This document shows, piece by piece, positions 33,083 to 45,900 of a DNA stretch of 64,000 nucleotides (within the stretch, counting starts at the first letter, position 1; each line of letters starts with the position of its first letter). This DNA comes from Akkermansia muciniphila (GTDB lineage: Bacteria; Verrucomicrobiota; Verrucomicrobiia; Opitutales; Opitutaceae): NCBI GenBank assembly GCA_945898185.1, contig CAMDHP010000001.1, forward strand, positions 1-64,000, given 5' to 3'. Below the pieces are notes generated by a model. The model searched no databases. It had not been told where the DNA came from and worked only from the letters and a program-made list of their open reading frames with translations. Both the position numbers and the translations under genes were made by a program.

Positions 33083-34807
33083 ATGTCCACGGCTTCCCTC
33101 CACCCCACCTATATCATCGGCCACAAAAACCCCGACGCCGACTCCATCTGCGCCGCCATCGCCTACGCCGCCTACAAAGAAGCCCGAGGCCTCCCCGGCT
33201 ACATCGCCGCCCGCTGCGGTAACTCCAACGCCCGCATCGACGCCATCCTGAATCGCTTTCAACACCCGCTGCCGCTTCTCCTCTCCGATGTCACCCCGCG
33301 CGTCCGCGATCTGATGGTTTCCAACGTCGTGAGCGTCTCGCAGGACGCCACCTGCGCCGAGGCCCTTGAATTAATTGACGCCCACGACGTTCGCATCCTG
33401 CCCGTCGTCGCCGCCGACCAAAGCGTCGTCGGCACCGTGTCCATTTTTCAACTCGGCGGTTTCTTCGTCCCCAAGGTCCGCGAGCCACGCGAAATGCGCA
33501 AGGTCCACACCAGCCTGAGCCATATCGTCCGCGCCCTCCACGCCACGATCATCCACCTGCCGGAGCCCACCCGCGAGGACGAGCTCTTCGTGCGCGTCGG
33601 CGCGATGGATATCACATCCTTCGGCAAAGCTTCCGCCTCCGATGGCATTCGCGCGGAGCAGTCCATCATCATCGTCGGCGACCGGCGCGACATCCAGCTC
33701 CGCTCGATCGAGATGGGCGTCCGCCTGCTCGTCATCACCGGTAATCTACCCGCTGAAGCCGACATCGTCCAAGCCGCCGCCGCACGCGGCGTCGCCTTGA
33801 TTGTCAGCCCCTCCGACACCGCCACCTCGGCCTGGCTCATCCGCTCAGCCACCAAACTCGACCGCCTCATCGACCGCAAGTACGCCTCCCTCCCGCCCGA
33901 TCTGCGCATCTCGGATCTGCGCAAAAAAATCAACAGCCACAACACTGCCGCCTTCGTCGTCATGGGCGAGGACGGCCGCCTCCTCGGCATCCTCACCCGC
34001 ACTGACGTCCTTAAGCCCTCCCGCACCCGCCTCGTCCTCGTTGACCACAACGAAATGTCCCAAGCCGTCACCGGCGCCGAGGAGGTCACCATCACCGAGA
34101 TCATAGACCACCATCGCCTCGGCTCCCTTTCCACCCAGCAGCCGATCCTGTTTATCAACGACCCCGTCGGCTCCACCTGCACCATCATCGCCGAGCTCTT
34201 CCGCCGCGACGGCCTCGCCCCCACGCCCCAAATCGCCGGTATTCTCATGAGCGGCATCATCTCCGACACGCTCCACCTCAACAGCCCCACCTCCACCGAA
34301 AAGGACGCAATCCTGCTCACCTGGCTCTCGCGAATTGCCTCCATTGATTCCCGCCAGCTCGCAGAGCTTATCTTCAGCTCCGGCTCCGTCATCCTCGCCA
34401 ACCCGCCCGAGAAGGTCATCCGCACCGACTTCAAGGCCTACAACGAGGACAACGTTCGCTTCGCCGTCTCCCAAGTCGAGGAACTCGGCTTCGGTAACTT
34501 CTGGCAGCACTCGAAACAACTCATCCGCGCCCTCGACGAACTCTGCACCCAAGAAGATCTCTGCTTCGCCTGCCTGCTCGTCACCGACATCAACACTCAA
34601 AATTCGCTCCTCCTTTTCAAGGGCGACCCCGAGATCACCGCCCGCATCACCTACCCCACCGTTGAGGAGGGCGAGATCTTCGACCTGCCGGGCATCGTCA
34701 GCCGCAAGAAACAGCTCATCCCCTACCTGACCACCTTGCTGCGCGAAATCGCCAGCGACGGCCTCACCCCCACCCATCGCGGCAGGAATTATAAACCCGG
34801 CGCGTAG
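33083..34807 (+). CDS. Family II Mn-dependent inorganic pyrophosphatase with CBS and DRTGG domains
   Basis: This 574-residue protein hydrolyses pyrophosphate and is nucleotide-regulated. The DHH catalytic core opens with 'YIIGHKNPDADSICAAIAYA' and continues after the insert with 'LVLVDHNEMSQAV' and 'ITEIIDHHRLG'. Between them are two CBS motifs ('VRDLMVSNVVSVSQDATCAE' and 'ISDLRKKINSHNTAAFVVM') flanking a DRTGG-like domain (about residues 180-260). The C-terminal DHHA2 domain includes 'GIVSRKKQLIPYLTTLL'. In known CBS-PPases, adenine nucleotides bind the CBS pair and modulate activity. A palindromic element follows the gene. Confidence 0.9.
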   Translation: MSTASLHPTYIIGHKNPDADSICAAIAYAAYKEARGLPGYIAARCGNSNARIDAILNRFQHPLPLLLSDVTPRVRDLMVSNVVSVSQDATCAEALELIDAHDVRILPVVAADQSVVGTVSIFQLGGFFVPKVREPREMRKVHTSLSHIVRALHATIIHLPEPTREDELFVRVGAMDITSFGKASASDGIRAEQSIIIVGDRRDIQLRSIEMGVRLLVITGNLPAEADIVQAAAARGVALIVSPSDTATSAWLIRSATKLDRLIDRKYASLPPDLRISDLRKKINSHNTAAFVVMGEDGRLLGILTRTDVLKPSRTRLVLVDHNEMSQAVTGAEEVTITEIIDHHRLGSLSTQQPILFINDPVGSTCTIIAELFRRDGLAPTPQIAGILMSGIISDTLHLNSPTSTEKDAILLTWLSRIASIDSRQLAELIFSSGSVILANPPEKVIRTDFKAYNEDNVRFAVSQVEELGFGNFWQHSKQLIRALDELCTQEDLCFACLLVTDINTQNSLLLFKGDPEITARITYPTVEEGEIFDLPGIVSRKKQLIPYLTTLLREIASDGLTPTHRGRNYKPGA

Positions 34808-34824
34808 CCCGCCGCCATCCGTCG

Positions 34825-34919
34825 ATCGTTCTCTTACTCGTTCTCGTTCTCGGCGGGGGCGTGGGGGAGCGAAGCTGGGTTCGGCCGAGAACGAGAACGG
34901 GTAAGAGAACGAGAACGAT
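34825..34919. repeat. Palindromic intergenic repeat, family D
   Basis: The left arm ATCGTTCTCTTACTCGTTCT continues CGTTCTCGGC; the right arm starts GCCGAGAACGAGAACGGGTA and ends AGAACGAGAACGAT. The arms differ mainly by one extra 6-base unit (CGTTCT). The spacer is about 30 bases and GC-rich. A single related arm lies at 43824-43857 upstream of typA. Confidence 0.82.
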
Positions 34920-35032
34920 TTTTCGACCCTTCCACAAACCGCCCTCCGCCCTCAGGTCTCGGCCCTCAGGTCTTCCGTCCTTCGTCCCCGCGCTTGCCTC
35001 CGCGCCACCCAATCCCGCATGTTCCACCGTTT

Positions 35033-36850
<1,818 letters not shown>

Positions 36851-37025
36851 GATACTCCGCCCGCCACCATCAGGCGCGCCAGTGGGGACGGATTTGCGAG
36901 CAGGCCGGGTGCGTTTCTCGGCCCGAGGCCTTGATCCGGGTGCTCATGCAGAACTCGTCCGCGAGCTAAGCGTGGCCCGGCAAGAACACGCCCACGCCGA
37001 CCGCATTTCGGTCAAAACGCCGACC

Positions 37026-38621
37026 TCACCCGCTGCGCTTCAGCTTCCGTTTGATCAGCGCGGTCAACTCTTCGCGTCCTTCCACACGCAGGCCCCAGGC
37101 CGCGGCCGCGAACACGCCGACGCCGACCGCGATACACGCCGCCAAACCGGCCAGATCGTGCCAGCCGCCCCGGCCCATCACGCGCACCCAGCCCGCCCAG
37201 GCACCCGCCACCGCCGCCGCCATCAGCGCACTCGCCGCCAGCACTTTTAACGCGTGCGGCCCGAGGTGCGCAAAGCCCAGTCCTTCGTGTCTGCGGGTCA
37301 ACCGCGCCTGCAAAAACCACGCCTGCGTGATCACCGCCAGGGTCGCGCCCATCGCCAATCCTGCCGTGCCGGCGAAGCGCATCAGCACCAGGCTGGCCAC
37401 CACGTTGACACAAAAACTCGCCAGCGCCGCACGCACCGGCGTCGCGGTGTCTTTCTGCGCGTGGAAGGCCCGCAGCGCCAGGCTCACGAAAGCCAGAAAC
37501 GGCAGCGCCAGCGCGCTCACCCCAAGCACCGGAATCATCAACTCCGTCGCCTTCACGTCAAAGGCCCCGCGTTGGAAAAGCACGCGGATAATCGGCTCCG
37601 CCAGCACCACCAACCCGAACGCCGCCGGCACGTTAACCAGAATGATCAACCTCATCCCGTGGCGGTAATCCTTCGCCAGCGAGTGCATATTCCCCGCCGC
37701 CGCGTGCATCGCGATCTGAGGGAAAAACACCGTCGAGATCGCGATCGCAAACACCCCGATGGGCAACTCCATCAACCGCGCGGACAAATTAAGCACCGTC
37801 GCAGCCGCATCGTCGAGCGACAGACCCAGCAGGCGCGAGACCGTCATGTTGATCAAATAAATGGCAGACCCGAAAAGCGTCGGCACCATCAGCCGCGCGA
37901 TCTGCCGCACTCCCGCGCTCGCCTTTAATCCAGAGCGCGGACGCCAGCCTAGCCGCCAAAGCGCCGCCGCCGGCACCAGCAGTTGCAGTAATCCCCCCGC
38001 CAGCACCCCTGCGCAAAGCCAGTGCATCGCATCCATCCCGTTGCCGAGCGCCGCACCGCCGGCCCACACCGCCCAGCCGAGAAAACCCATCATACACAGG
38101 TTCAGCCACACCGGCGAAAGCGCCGGCTCCAGGAAACGCCCTCGCGTCTGCAGGGCCGCGCTGAACACCGCCGCCAGACAGACCATCACCATGTAGGGAA
38201 AAAGCCAAACGCCCAGCTCCGCGCCCTGCACCCAGCGCCCGACCTTCTCGGCGTCGCAACCGGCCCGCACCAGCGCCGGCCCCCAGCTTCCCGAAGCGCC
38301 CAAGGTCAACATCGCCGCCGTCGTGATACCCGCCGTGAGCAAGAGCGTCCAATTGGCCACCTCGCCCACCAATCCAAAAGCTCCCTCATCGCCATTGCGC
38401 CGCGTCTCCTCTTGAAGGGTCGGCACGAAGGCAGCCGTCAGCGCGCCCTCGCCAAGCAGACGGCGGAACAGGTTTGGCATCGTGAACGCGGTAACAAAGG
38501 CCGAGGCCACGGCGCTGGCGCCAAATACCGAGGTGATCGCAATATCGCGGCCGAGCCCGAGCACGCGCGAGAACAGCGTCACTCCCGATACCACTCCGAT
38601 GTTGCGCAGTGCTTTGCCCAT
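37026..38621 (-). CDS. murJ: Lipid II flippase MurJ (MviN)
   Basis: MurJ moves lipid II across the inner membrane for peptidoglycan synthesis. The 531-residue product (ATG at 38621) has about 13-14 hydrophobic segments and the family start 'NIGVVSGVTLFSRVLGLGRD', followed by 'ITSVFGASAVASAFVTAFTM', 'PNLFRRLLGEGALTAAFVPT', and 'RVLFQRGAFDVKAT' in the middle of the protein. It lies convergent with glnS and divergent from pta. An upstream in-frame start adding nine residues (MAATVRAIY) is less likely. It functionally complements the mre/PBP2 genes 31 kb away. Confidence 0.94.
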   Translation of the reverse strand: MGKALRNIGVVSGVTLFSRVLGLGRDIAITSVFGASAVASAFVTAFTMPNLFRRLLGEGALTAAFVPTLQEETRRNGDEGAFGLVGEVANWTLLLTAGITTAAMLTLGASGSWGPALVRAGCDAEKVGRWVQGAELGVWLFPYMVMVCLAAVFSAALQTRGRFLEPALSPVWLNLCMMGFLGWAVWAGGAALGNGMDAMHWLCAGVLAGGLLQLLVPAAALWRLGWRPRSGLKASAGVRQIARLMVPTLFGSAIYLINMTVSRLLGLSLDDAAATVLNLSARLMELPIGVFAIAISTVFFPQIAMHAAAGNMHSLAKDYRHGMRLIILVNVPAAFGLVVLAEPIIRVLFQRGAFDVKATELMIPVLGVSALALPFLAFVSLALRAFHAQKDTATPVRAALASFCVNVVASLVLMRFAGTAGLAMGATLAVITQAWFLQARLTRRHEGLGFAHLGPHALKVLAASALMAAAVAGAWAGWVRVMGRGGWHDLAGLAACIAVGVGVFAAAAWGLRVEGREELTALIKRKLKRSG

Positions 38622-38753
38622 GTAAATCGCACGCACCGTCGCAGCCACCCGTCGCGCTTACAAGTTCACAAGCACTTCACCGTGCCTGCTTCCCTCAACC
38701 CGCCGCAGGCATTGACGCCCCTCGCGGCTCCGCTCACGTTCACGGCGCCCGTC

Positions 38754-39785
38754 ATGCCGCTCATATCAAAACTGACCGAGAAACTTCAGCGCCACCCAAA
38801 ACGTATCGTTTTCGCCGAGGGCGCCGATCCGCGCGTCCTTCAGGCCGCCCGGCAGTGGGTAACCCGCCGCATGGGCGTGCCCATCCTTCTGGGCGACCGC
38901 GCCGCCATCAAGGAGGCCGCCGCCAAGCTCGATGTTAACCTTCAGGGCATCCGCATCATCGAACCCGAACGCAGCGAAGATTTCGACGCCTTCGTGATCC
39001 AGCTCGAACAGATCCGCCGCATCAAGGGCCTGAAACTCGCCGAGGCCGCCGCCGCCATGAAAGACAACGGCTACTTCGCCACCATGATGGTCGCCACCGG
39101 CCAGGCCGACGGTATCGTCTCAGGCGCCACCCATACCGCCTCCAGCGCCCTGCGCCCGATCTTTCAGATCATCCCTCGCCTTCCCGGAGTGCTCCACGCC
39201 TCGTCTCTGATGGTGCTCGATTTCGACGAGAAAAAGGTCGGTTCCGACGGCTCGCTGTTCCTCACGGACTGCGGCGTCATCCCCGACCCGACCGCCGAAC
39301 AACTCTGCGACATCGCCCTTTCCACCGCCAGCATCGCCCGCCACCTCACTAACGAGGTTCCTCGCGTCGCCATGCTCAGCTACTCAACCAAGAGCCTCTC
39401 GAACCAGCCCACCTTGGTGAAAGTGCGCCACGCCACCGAGCTCGCCCGCGCCAGGGCCAAGTCTCTCCATTTCGAAATCGAGATCGAGGGTGAGATCCAG
39501 GTGGACGCCGCACTCGACCTCGCCGTCGCGAAAATCAAGGGCGTGCAAAGTGCAGTCGGCGGTCGCGCCAACGTGCTGGTTTTCCCCGACCTCAACTCAG
39601 GCAACATCGCCTTCAAGCTCGTGCAGCTCCTTGCCGGCGCGAACACCTTCGGCCAGATTCTCACCGGCCTCAGCAAACCCGCCGCCGAGATCTCCCGCGG
39701 CGCCAGTGCCCACGATGTTTTCGGTGCCGCCGCCATCGTCGGCGTGCAAGCCATAGACCGCCGACTGCTCCACGGCGACGCGTAA
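38754..39785 (+). CDS. pta: Phosphate acetyltransferase, short form
   Basis: Pta interconverts acetyl-CoA and acetyl phosphate. The 343-residue protein consists of the PTA catalytic domain only: 'KRIVFAEGADPRVLQAARQW', 'MVATGQADGIVSGATHTASS', 'VFPDLNSGNIAFKLVQLLAG', 'GLSKPAAEISRGASAHDV'. The N-terminal BioD-like and DRTGG regulatory domains present in E. coli Pta are absent, but a protein made of exactly those two domains is encoded 64 bases downstream. The ATG at 38754 is used because the much longer frame upstream runs antisense to murJ. No acetate kinase gene is in the window. Confidence 0.93.
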   Translation: MPLISKLTEKLQRHPKRIVFAEGADPRVLQAARQWVTRRMGVPILLGDRAAIKEAAAKLDVNLQGIRIIEPERSEDFDAFVIQLEQIRRIKGLKLAEAAAAMKDNGYFATMMVATGQADGIVSGATHTASSALRPIFQIIPRLPGVLHASSLMVLDFDEKKVGSDGSLFLTDCGVIPDPTAEQLCDIALSTASIARHLTNEVPRVAMLSYSTKSLSNQPTLVKVRHATELARARAKSLHFEIEIEGEIQVDAALDLAVAKIKGVQSAVGGRANVLVFPDLNSGNIAFKLVQLLAGANTFGQILTGLSKPAAEISRGASAHDVFGAAAIVGVQAIDRRLLHGDA

Positions 39786-39849
39786 CTGCCCCGTCCGCCC
39801 CACACTTTTGGGCGCCCCGCCTACGTGCCGCCTCATCCGACTCCCGCCC

Positions 39850-41070
39850 ATGTCCACCGCTGAGACCAGCCCCTCCGCCTCGCCTTCGCACACAGAAAAC
39901 CCGTCGGGAGGCGCCAACGGCCACAACCCGTTTTCCCTTTCGGCCCTGCCGCTTCAGACCAAACCCAACAACACCACCACCAAGCGCATCTTCGTCGCGG
40001 CCACCCGAATGAACGATGGCAAGACCACCACCTGTCTCGGTCTCTACGGCGCCCTCCAAGCCATCTTCCCGCGCGTCGGCTTCATCAAGCCGGTCGGCCA
40101 GCGCTTCGTGGATGTGCAGGGCCAGAAGATCGATGAGGACTCCGTGTTGCTCGACTCGATCTTCCAGGTCCGCGTGCCGATTGAGAGCATGAGTCCGGTC
40201 GCGATCGACGCCACCTTCACCCGCCGTTTCCTGGAGAATCCCGGCGAGCTCCTCCCCACCTTGGAGGATAAAATCTGCCGCTCCTTCGACCGCGTCTCTT
40301 GGGAGAAAGATTTCACCATCATCGAGGGCTCGGGCCACGCCGGCGTCGGCTCCATTTTCGACCTTTCCAACGCACGGGTTGCCCAATTGCTCAACGCCAA
40401 GGTCATCCTGATCTCGCCCGGCGGCATCGGCCGGCCCATTGACGAACTCGCCCTCAACAAATCGCTCTTCGATCAATTCGGCGTCGAGGTCATCGGTGCC
40501 ATCCTAAACAAAGTAGAACCCGATAAAATGGACCTCGTCCGCCAATACGCCGGCCTTGGTCTCGCCCGTCTCGGCATCCCGCTGCTCGGCGTGTTGCCCA
40601 TCCAGAAGGCCCTGAGCGCGCCTAACCTCTCCCAGATCGCCGACGAGATTCACGGCAAATGGCTCAACGGTCGCCGCGGCGGCGCCAAGCAACGGGTGCA
40701 ACGCGTGATCGTCGGCGCCATGGCAGCCAAGGGCATCGTGGACTACCTGCAGCCCGGCACGCTTATAATCACCCCTGGCGACCGCGATGACATTATCCTC
40801 GCCGCCCTCGCCAGCGCTACGCTCTCCAGCGGCGGCCAGATCGCCGGCCTCGTGGTGACCAACGACGTCCGCCCGCACCCAAAGCTCGCCGAGTTGCTCG
40901 CCCAGACCGAGATCCCCGTCATCGCCACCCGCGAGGAGAGCTACGAGGTCACCAGTCGCATCAACCACATGTCGGTGAAAACGCAGCCGCAAGACGCCGA
41001 CAAGTTCCCCATCATCAAGCAGCTCATCGCCGAGCACGTGGACCTAGCAAAGATCGTCGCGAAGGTGTGA
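39850..41070 (+). CDS. Stand-alone BioD-like/DRTGG protein (detached Pta N-terminal module)
   Basis: The 406-residue product begins with about 45 low-complexity residues and then has a P-loop, dethiobiotin-synthetase-like domain: 'KRIFVAATRMNDGKTTTCLG', 'GFIKPVGQRFVDVQG', 'FTIIEGSGHAGVGSIF'. A DRTGG domain follows around residues 265-380 ('GAMAAKGIVDYLQPGTLIIT', 'PGDRDDIILAALASA', 'AGLVVTNDVRPHPKLAELL'). The same order of domains makes up the N-terminal half of long Pta proteins. Being next to a short pta, it may regulate acetyl-phosphate metabolism. The GNAxxKxT-like Walker motif is degenerate (RMNDGKTT), as in BioD relatives. The function is inferred from domain order only. Confidence 0.82.
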   Translation: MSTAETSPSASPSHTENPSGGANGHNPFSLSALPLQTKPNNTTTKRIFVAATRMNDGKTTTCLGLYGALQAIFPRVGFIKPVGQRFVDVQGQKIDEDSVLLDSIFQVRVPIESMSPVAIDATFTRRFLENPGELLPTLEDKICRSFDRVSWEKDFTIIEGSGHAGVGSIFDLSNARVAQLLNAKVILISPGGIGRPIDELALNKSLFDQFGVEVIGAILNKVEPDKMDLVRQYAGLGLARLGIPLLGVLPIQKALSAPNLSQIADEIHGKWLNGRRGGAKQRVQRVIVGAMAAKGIVDYLQPGTLIITPGDRDDIILAALASATLSSGGQIAGLVVTNDVRPHPKLAELLAQTEIPVIATREESYEVTSRINHMSVKTQPQDADKFPIIKQLIAEHVDLAKIVAKV

Positions 41071-41108
41071 GCGGCCGATTCGGCCGATTCCCAAACCCCG
41101 TCCCCCGT

Positions 41109-41173
41109 AGGCTTGAACGTAAGTTCAAGTTCCGCCCTTACGCCCCCAACCCCTTGAACTCACGTTCAAGCCT
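41109..41173. repeat. Palindromic intergenic repeat, family E, copy 1
   Basis: The left arm AGGCTTGAACGTAAGTTCAA plus G (41109-41129) mirrors CTTGAACTCACGTTCAAGCC plus T (41153-41173). Each arm is itself a hairpin (CTTGAAC-GTAA-GTTCAAG). It lies between the DRTGG protein gene and hrpB, whose 3' ends converge, and could act as a two-way terminator. A second copy lies at 45981-46055, and the flanking words CCCCGTCCCCCG and TTCCGCC are shared. Confidence 0.85.
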
Positions 41174-41195
41174 ACCCAGCGCCCGACCACTTCCC

Positions 41196-43763
41196 TCACC
41201 GCCATTCGTGCCGCGGATAGCGCCGGCTCAGCTCAGCCTTCACCGTCGGATACATGTCGCGCCAAAAACTCGTGAGGTCGTCCGTCACCTGTATCGGCCG
41301 GTAATTGGGCGCCAGCACATGGATCTTCACCGGCACCCGTCCGTGCCCGAGCGTGAACCGGCCTTCGATGCCGTAGAGTTCTTGTATCCGCGCCGCCATG
41401 ACCGGCGGGCCTTCCTTCGCGTATTCGAGCTTAGCCTTCCGGCCGTTGGCCATCGTCAGCCGCTCCGGCAGGTAGTCGTCCAGCACCGCCAGCTGCTCCG
41501 CCGTCAGCCAGTCACGCAGCACCGCCATGATGGCGGACTTGTCCTTGTCCTTCACCGCCCGCGCGCCGAGTTCACCGTAGCACACCTGCTCGATCAGGGT
41601 CGCGCGATCCGTCTCCGCCAGCGGGTTCACCTCCAACTCGGGAAACCACTCCGCCAGCCGGTTCACCCGCGTGATCCATTGCTCCACGCTCTCGTCCCAT
41701 GCCTCGATCACCACGCGGCCCGCCAGCACTTCCTTGGTCAGCAGCGCCGCCGCCTCGCCGGGCGGAGCCTCGTCGCCGCTTACCTTGGCCTCGAGCACAA
41801 GATCGCGAAAACGCCGCTCGCGCCGCGTGATCACTCGCTTTGATTGCTCGTCATAAACCACGCCGCGCGTCTCGCGGTAATCCACCGGGAAAAGCTCCTT
41901 CAACCACGGCTCTTCCACCGCCGTCGCCAGCGTCAGCAACGTGCTCACCTCCCCATCGCCGCGCCCGATCTCACTCACTTCCGCAACCACCAGTAGCGTC
42001 GCCTTCTGAATCGCGCTCTCCCTAGCCAGCACGCCGCGCCGCGCGTGCACTAGCTCGCAACGCAGCGTGCCGCCGTCGAGGCGCTTCGCCACTTGGTCGG
42101 AAAAGCCTGCCAACACACACTTGCGCACCGCGACGCTGTCGAGGCGTTTCTCGGACACGTCGAGCCCTTCCTTCGCCGCGATCTCCAAGAACGAAACAAA
42201 CAGCGGCCCCACCGCCCGCGCGCCTTGCGCGTGGATACCCAAGCGGCGGCACGCATCCATGCCGTAGTTGGCATGATCCGCGAAGCTCCACGCCCGCATG
42301 AGCAGGAAGAAATCGCTCTCCATCTCCTCGCCGAGAACCTCGTCGCGCGCATCGTCCAACGCACGAGGCAGCCCGCGTTGCAAAAAACTCCGCCCTTGCG
42401 TGAGCGCCGCCATCAGCGCCACCGCGCGCACACACCCGCGCGCTTCCGCCTCCAGCAACATGCGCGCATAGCGCGGGTGCACTGGAAACCGCAGCATCCG
42501 CCGCCCAACTTCGGTGATCTTCGCAAATTCCCCGCCCTCCGTCGCGAGTGCGCCGAGATCCGCCAACAACACCTCCGCCCGCTTCAGCGCCTTCGACTCC
42601 GGTTTTTCCAGCCATGGAAAACCCGCCACATCATCAATCCCGCTCGCCTTCAAGGTCAGCACCACCTCGCTCAGATCCAGCCGCTTCACCTCCGGCAACT
42701 CCTGCGCCGCGCGGCCCGCGTGCTCGCGCTCCGTCCACAACCGCACGCAGCGCCCGGGCGCGGTGCGGCCCGCGCGACCCGCACGCTGGTCGGCGCTGGC
42801 CCGCGAGATTTTTTCCACCAGAAGGGTGTTGATACCGCGGTTCGGGTCGAACTTCGCCTGCCGCGCCAGCCCCGCATCCACCACAATGGTCACGCCGTCA
42901 ATGGTCAGCGATGTCTCCGCCACGTTGGTCGAGACGATGATCTTGCGCGCACTCGTCCGGGCCACCGCGCGGTCCTGCGCTTCGGGCGGGAGTTCGCCGT
43001 GCAGCGGCAGCACCACGCAGCCGTTAAGCGCCCGATGCCCGCCGAGCGCCTGCACCGTGCGGCCGATCTCATACGCCCCTGGCATAAACACCAAAAAATC
43101 GCCCGCCGTCTCCGGCGCCACCCGCGCACACTCGCGCGCCGCCACCTCCCAGACCGGGTCGTTTTCGAAGCTCACCGTTTTTGGCAGATAATCGATCGCC
43201 ACCGGATAACTCCGCCCTTGCGAGGTCAGGATCTCACACGGCGCCAGGTAGTCCGCCAGCACCGCCGCATCGAGGGTCGCCGACATCACCACGATCAACA
43301 AATCCGGCCTCGTCGCCCCTTGGATTTGCAACGCCCGCGCCAAAGAGATGTCGCCATAAAGATGACGCTCGTGAAACTCGTCGAATACCAGCGCCGCCAC
43401 GCCCTTGAGCCGCGCGTCGAAAGACATCTGCCGGAGCAAAATCCCTTCCGTCACGAAGCGCACCCGCGTCTTCGCCGACACCCGCGACTCCAGACGTATC
43501 TGGTAGCCGACCTCCTGCCCGAGTTCGCAGCCGACCTCCTCCGCCACCCGCCGCGCCAACATTCGCGCTGCCAGTCGCCTCGGTTGCAGCACAACCACTT
43601 CGCCTGCGGTCAAAAATCCGTGTTCGCGCAGCATTTGAGGTATCTGGGTCGACTTGCCCGAACCGGTCGGCGCCTGCACCACGACCCGGCCCGTCGCCCG
43701 GAGCCCACGCACCAGATCGGCTTCCAGTTCGTAGATGGGTAATTCGCGGGGTGAAACAGGCAT
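41196..43763 (-). CDS. hrpB: ATP-dependent RNA helicase HrpB
   Basis: This 855-residue DEAH-box helicase has the HrpB layout. Motif I is 'VQAPTGSGKSTQIPQML' near residue 35; then come 'VLQPRRLAARMLARRVAEE', motif II 'ALVFDEFHERH' (DEFH), motif III 'VVMSATLD', motif V 'IIVSTNVAETSLTIDGVTIV' and motif VI 'QRAGRAGRTAPGRCVRLWT'. The HA2 region and the HrpB-specific C-terminal domain ('RFTLGHGRVPVKIHVLAPNY', 'SFWRDMYPTVKAELSRRYP') are complete. HrpB's biological role in bacteria is poorly defined. The 3' end is convergent with the DRTGG protein gene. Confidence 0.94.
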   Translation of the reverse strand: MPVSPRELPIYELEADLVRGLRATGRVVVQAPTGSGKSTQIPQMLREHGFLTAGEVVVLQPRRLAARMLARRVAEEVGCELGQEVGYQIRLESRVSAKTRVRFVTEGILLRQMSFDARLKGVAALVFDEFHERHLYGDISLARALQIQGATRPDLLIVVMSATLDAAVLADYLAPCEILTSQGRSYPVAIDYLPKTVSFENDPVWEVAARECARVAPETAGDFLVFMPGAYEIGRTVQALGGHRALNGCVVLPLHGELPPEAQDRAVARTSARKIIVSTNVAETSLTIDGVTIVVDAGLARQAKFDPNRGINTLLVEKISRASADQRAGRAGRTAPGRCVRLWTEREHAGRAAQELPEVKRLDLSEVVLTLKASGIDDVAGFPWLEKPESKALKRAEVLLADLGALATEGGEFAKITEVGRRMLRFPVHPRYARMLLEAEARGCVRAVALMAALTQGRSFLQRGLPRALDDARDEVLGEEMESDFFLLMRAWSFADHANYGMDACRRLGIHAQGARAVGPLFVSFLEIAAKEGLDVSEKRLDSVAVRKCVLAGFSDQVAKRLDGGTLRCELVHARRGVLARESAIQKATLLVVAEVSEIGRGDGEVSTLLTLATAVEEPWLKELFPVDYRETRGVVYDEQSKRVITRRERRFRDLVLEAKVSGDEAPPGEAAALLTKEVLAGRVVIEAWDESVEQWITRVNRLAEWFPELEVNPLAETDRATLIEQVCYGELGARAVKDKDKSAIMAVLRDWLTAEQLAVLDDYLPERLTMANGRKAKLEYAKEGPPVMAARIQELYGIEGRFTLGHGRVPVKIHVLAPNYRPIQVTDDLTSFWRDMYPTVKAELSRRYPRHEWR

Positions 43764-43823
43764 GATGCGGGTGGGCGTTTGTTCTCGTTTGCCGCCCGCG
43801 TGTCCAGCCTTCGCCCCTCCTGA

Positions 43824-43857
43824 ATCGTTATCGTTCTCTCACTCGTTCTTGTTCTCC
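43824..43857. repeat. Single arm related to repeat family D
   Basis: ATCGTTATCGTTCTCTCACT continuing CGTTCTTGTTCTC matches one arm of the element at 34825-34919. No mirrored arm is present here. It lies in the 261-base gap between hrpB and typA, which otherwise holds only the conserved block at 43904. Confidence 0.65.
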
Positions 43858-43903
43858 TGCCATTCTCCGGCCTCGATCATCCGCCCCGGCACCACGCGTT
43901 CCC

Positions 43904-43925
43904 GTCACCCAATCGTCACAGCCGC
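43904..43925 (+). promoter_or_regulatory. Conserved upstream block, copy 2
   Basis: Starting GTCACCCAATCG and ending TCACAGCCGC, these 22 bases match 20 of 22 at 25499-25520. It lies 100 bases before the typA ATG. In both places a satellite or palindrome arm lies 30-80 bases further upstream, so it may be either regulatory or part of a composite repeat. Confidence 0.4.
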
Positions 43926-44024
43926 TCAATTTTTGTCCTCCGGCTTAGGCCTTGCATTGCCTAATTTCACTCCGCACGTTCTTCCCTTTTCCGAATACAC
44001 ACAGCCCTCCAGCACCCGCCGAGT

Positions 44025-45842
<1,818 letters not shown>

Positions 45843-45900
45843 GCACTGGCCCATGGGAGCCTGCTCGCAGGCGATGTTCCGCGATCCACCCTCGCACCCA

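Noticed and set aside
38022..38753. Long upstream extension of the pta reading frame
   Set aside because: It runs antisense to murJ, is His/Arg-rich, and real Pta homology begins at the ATG at 38754.
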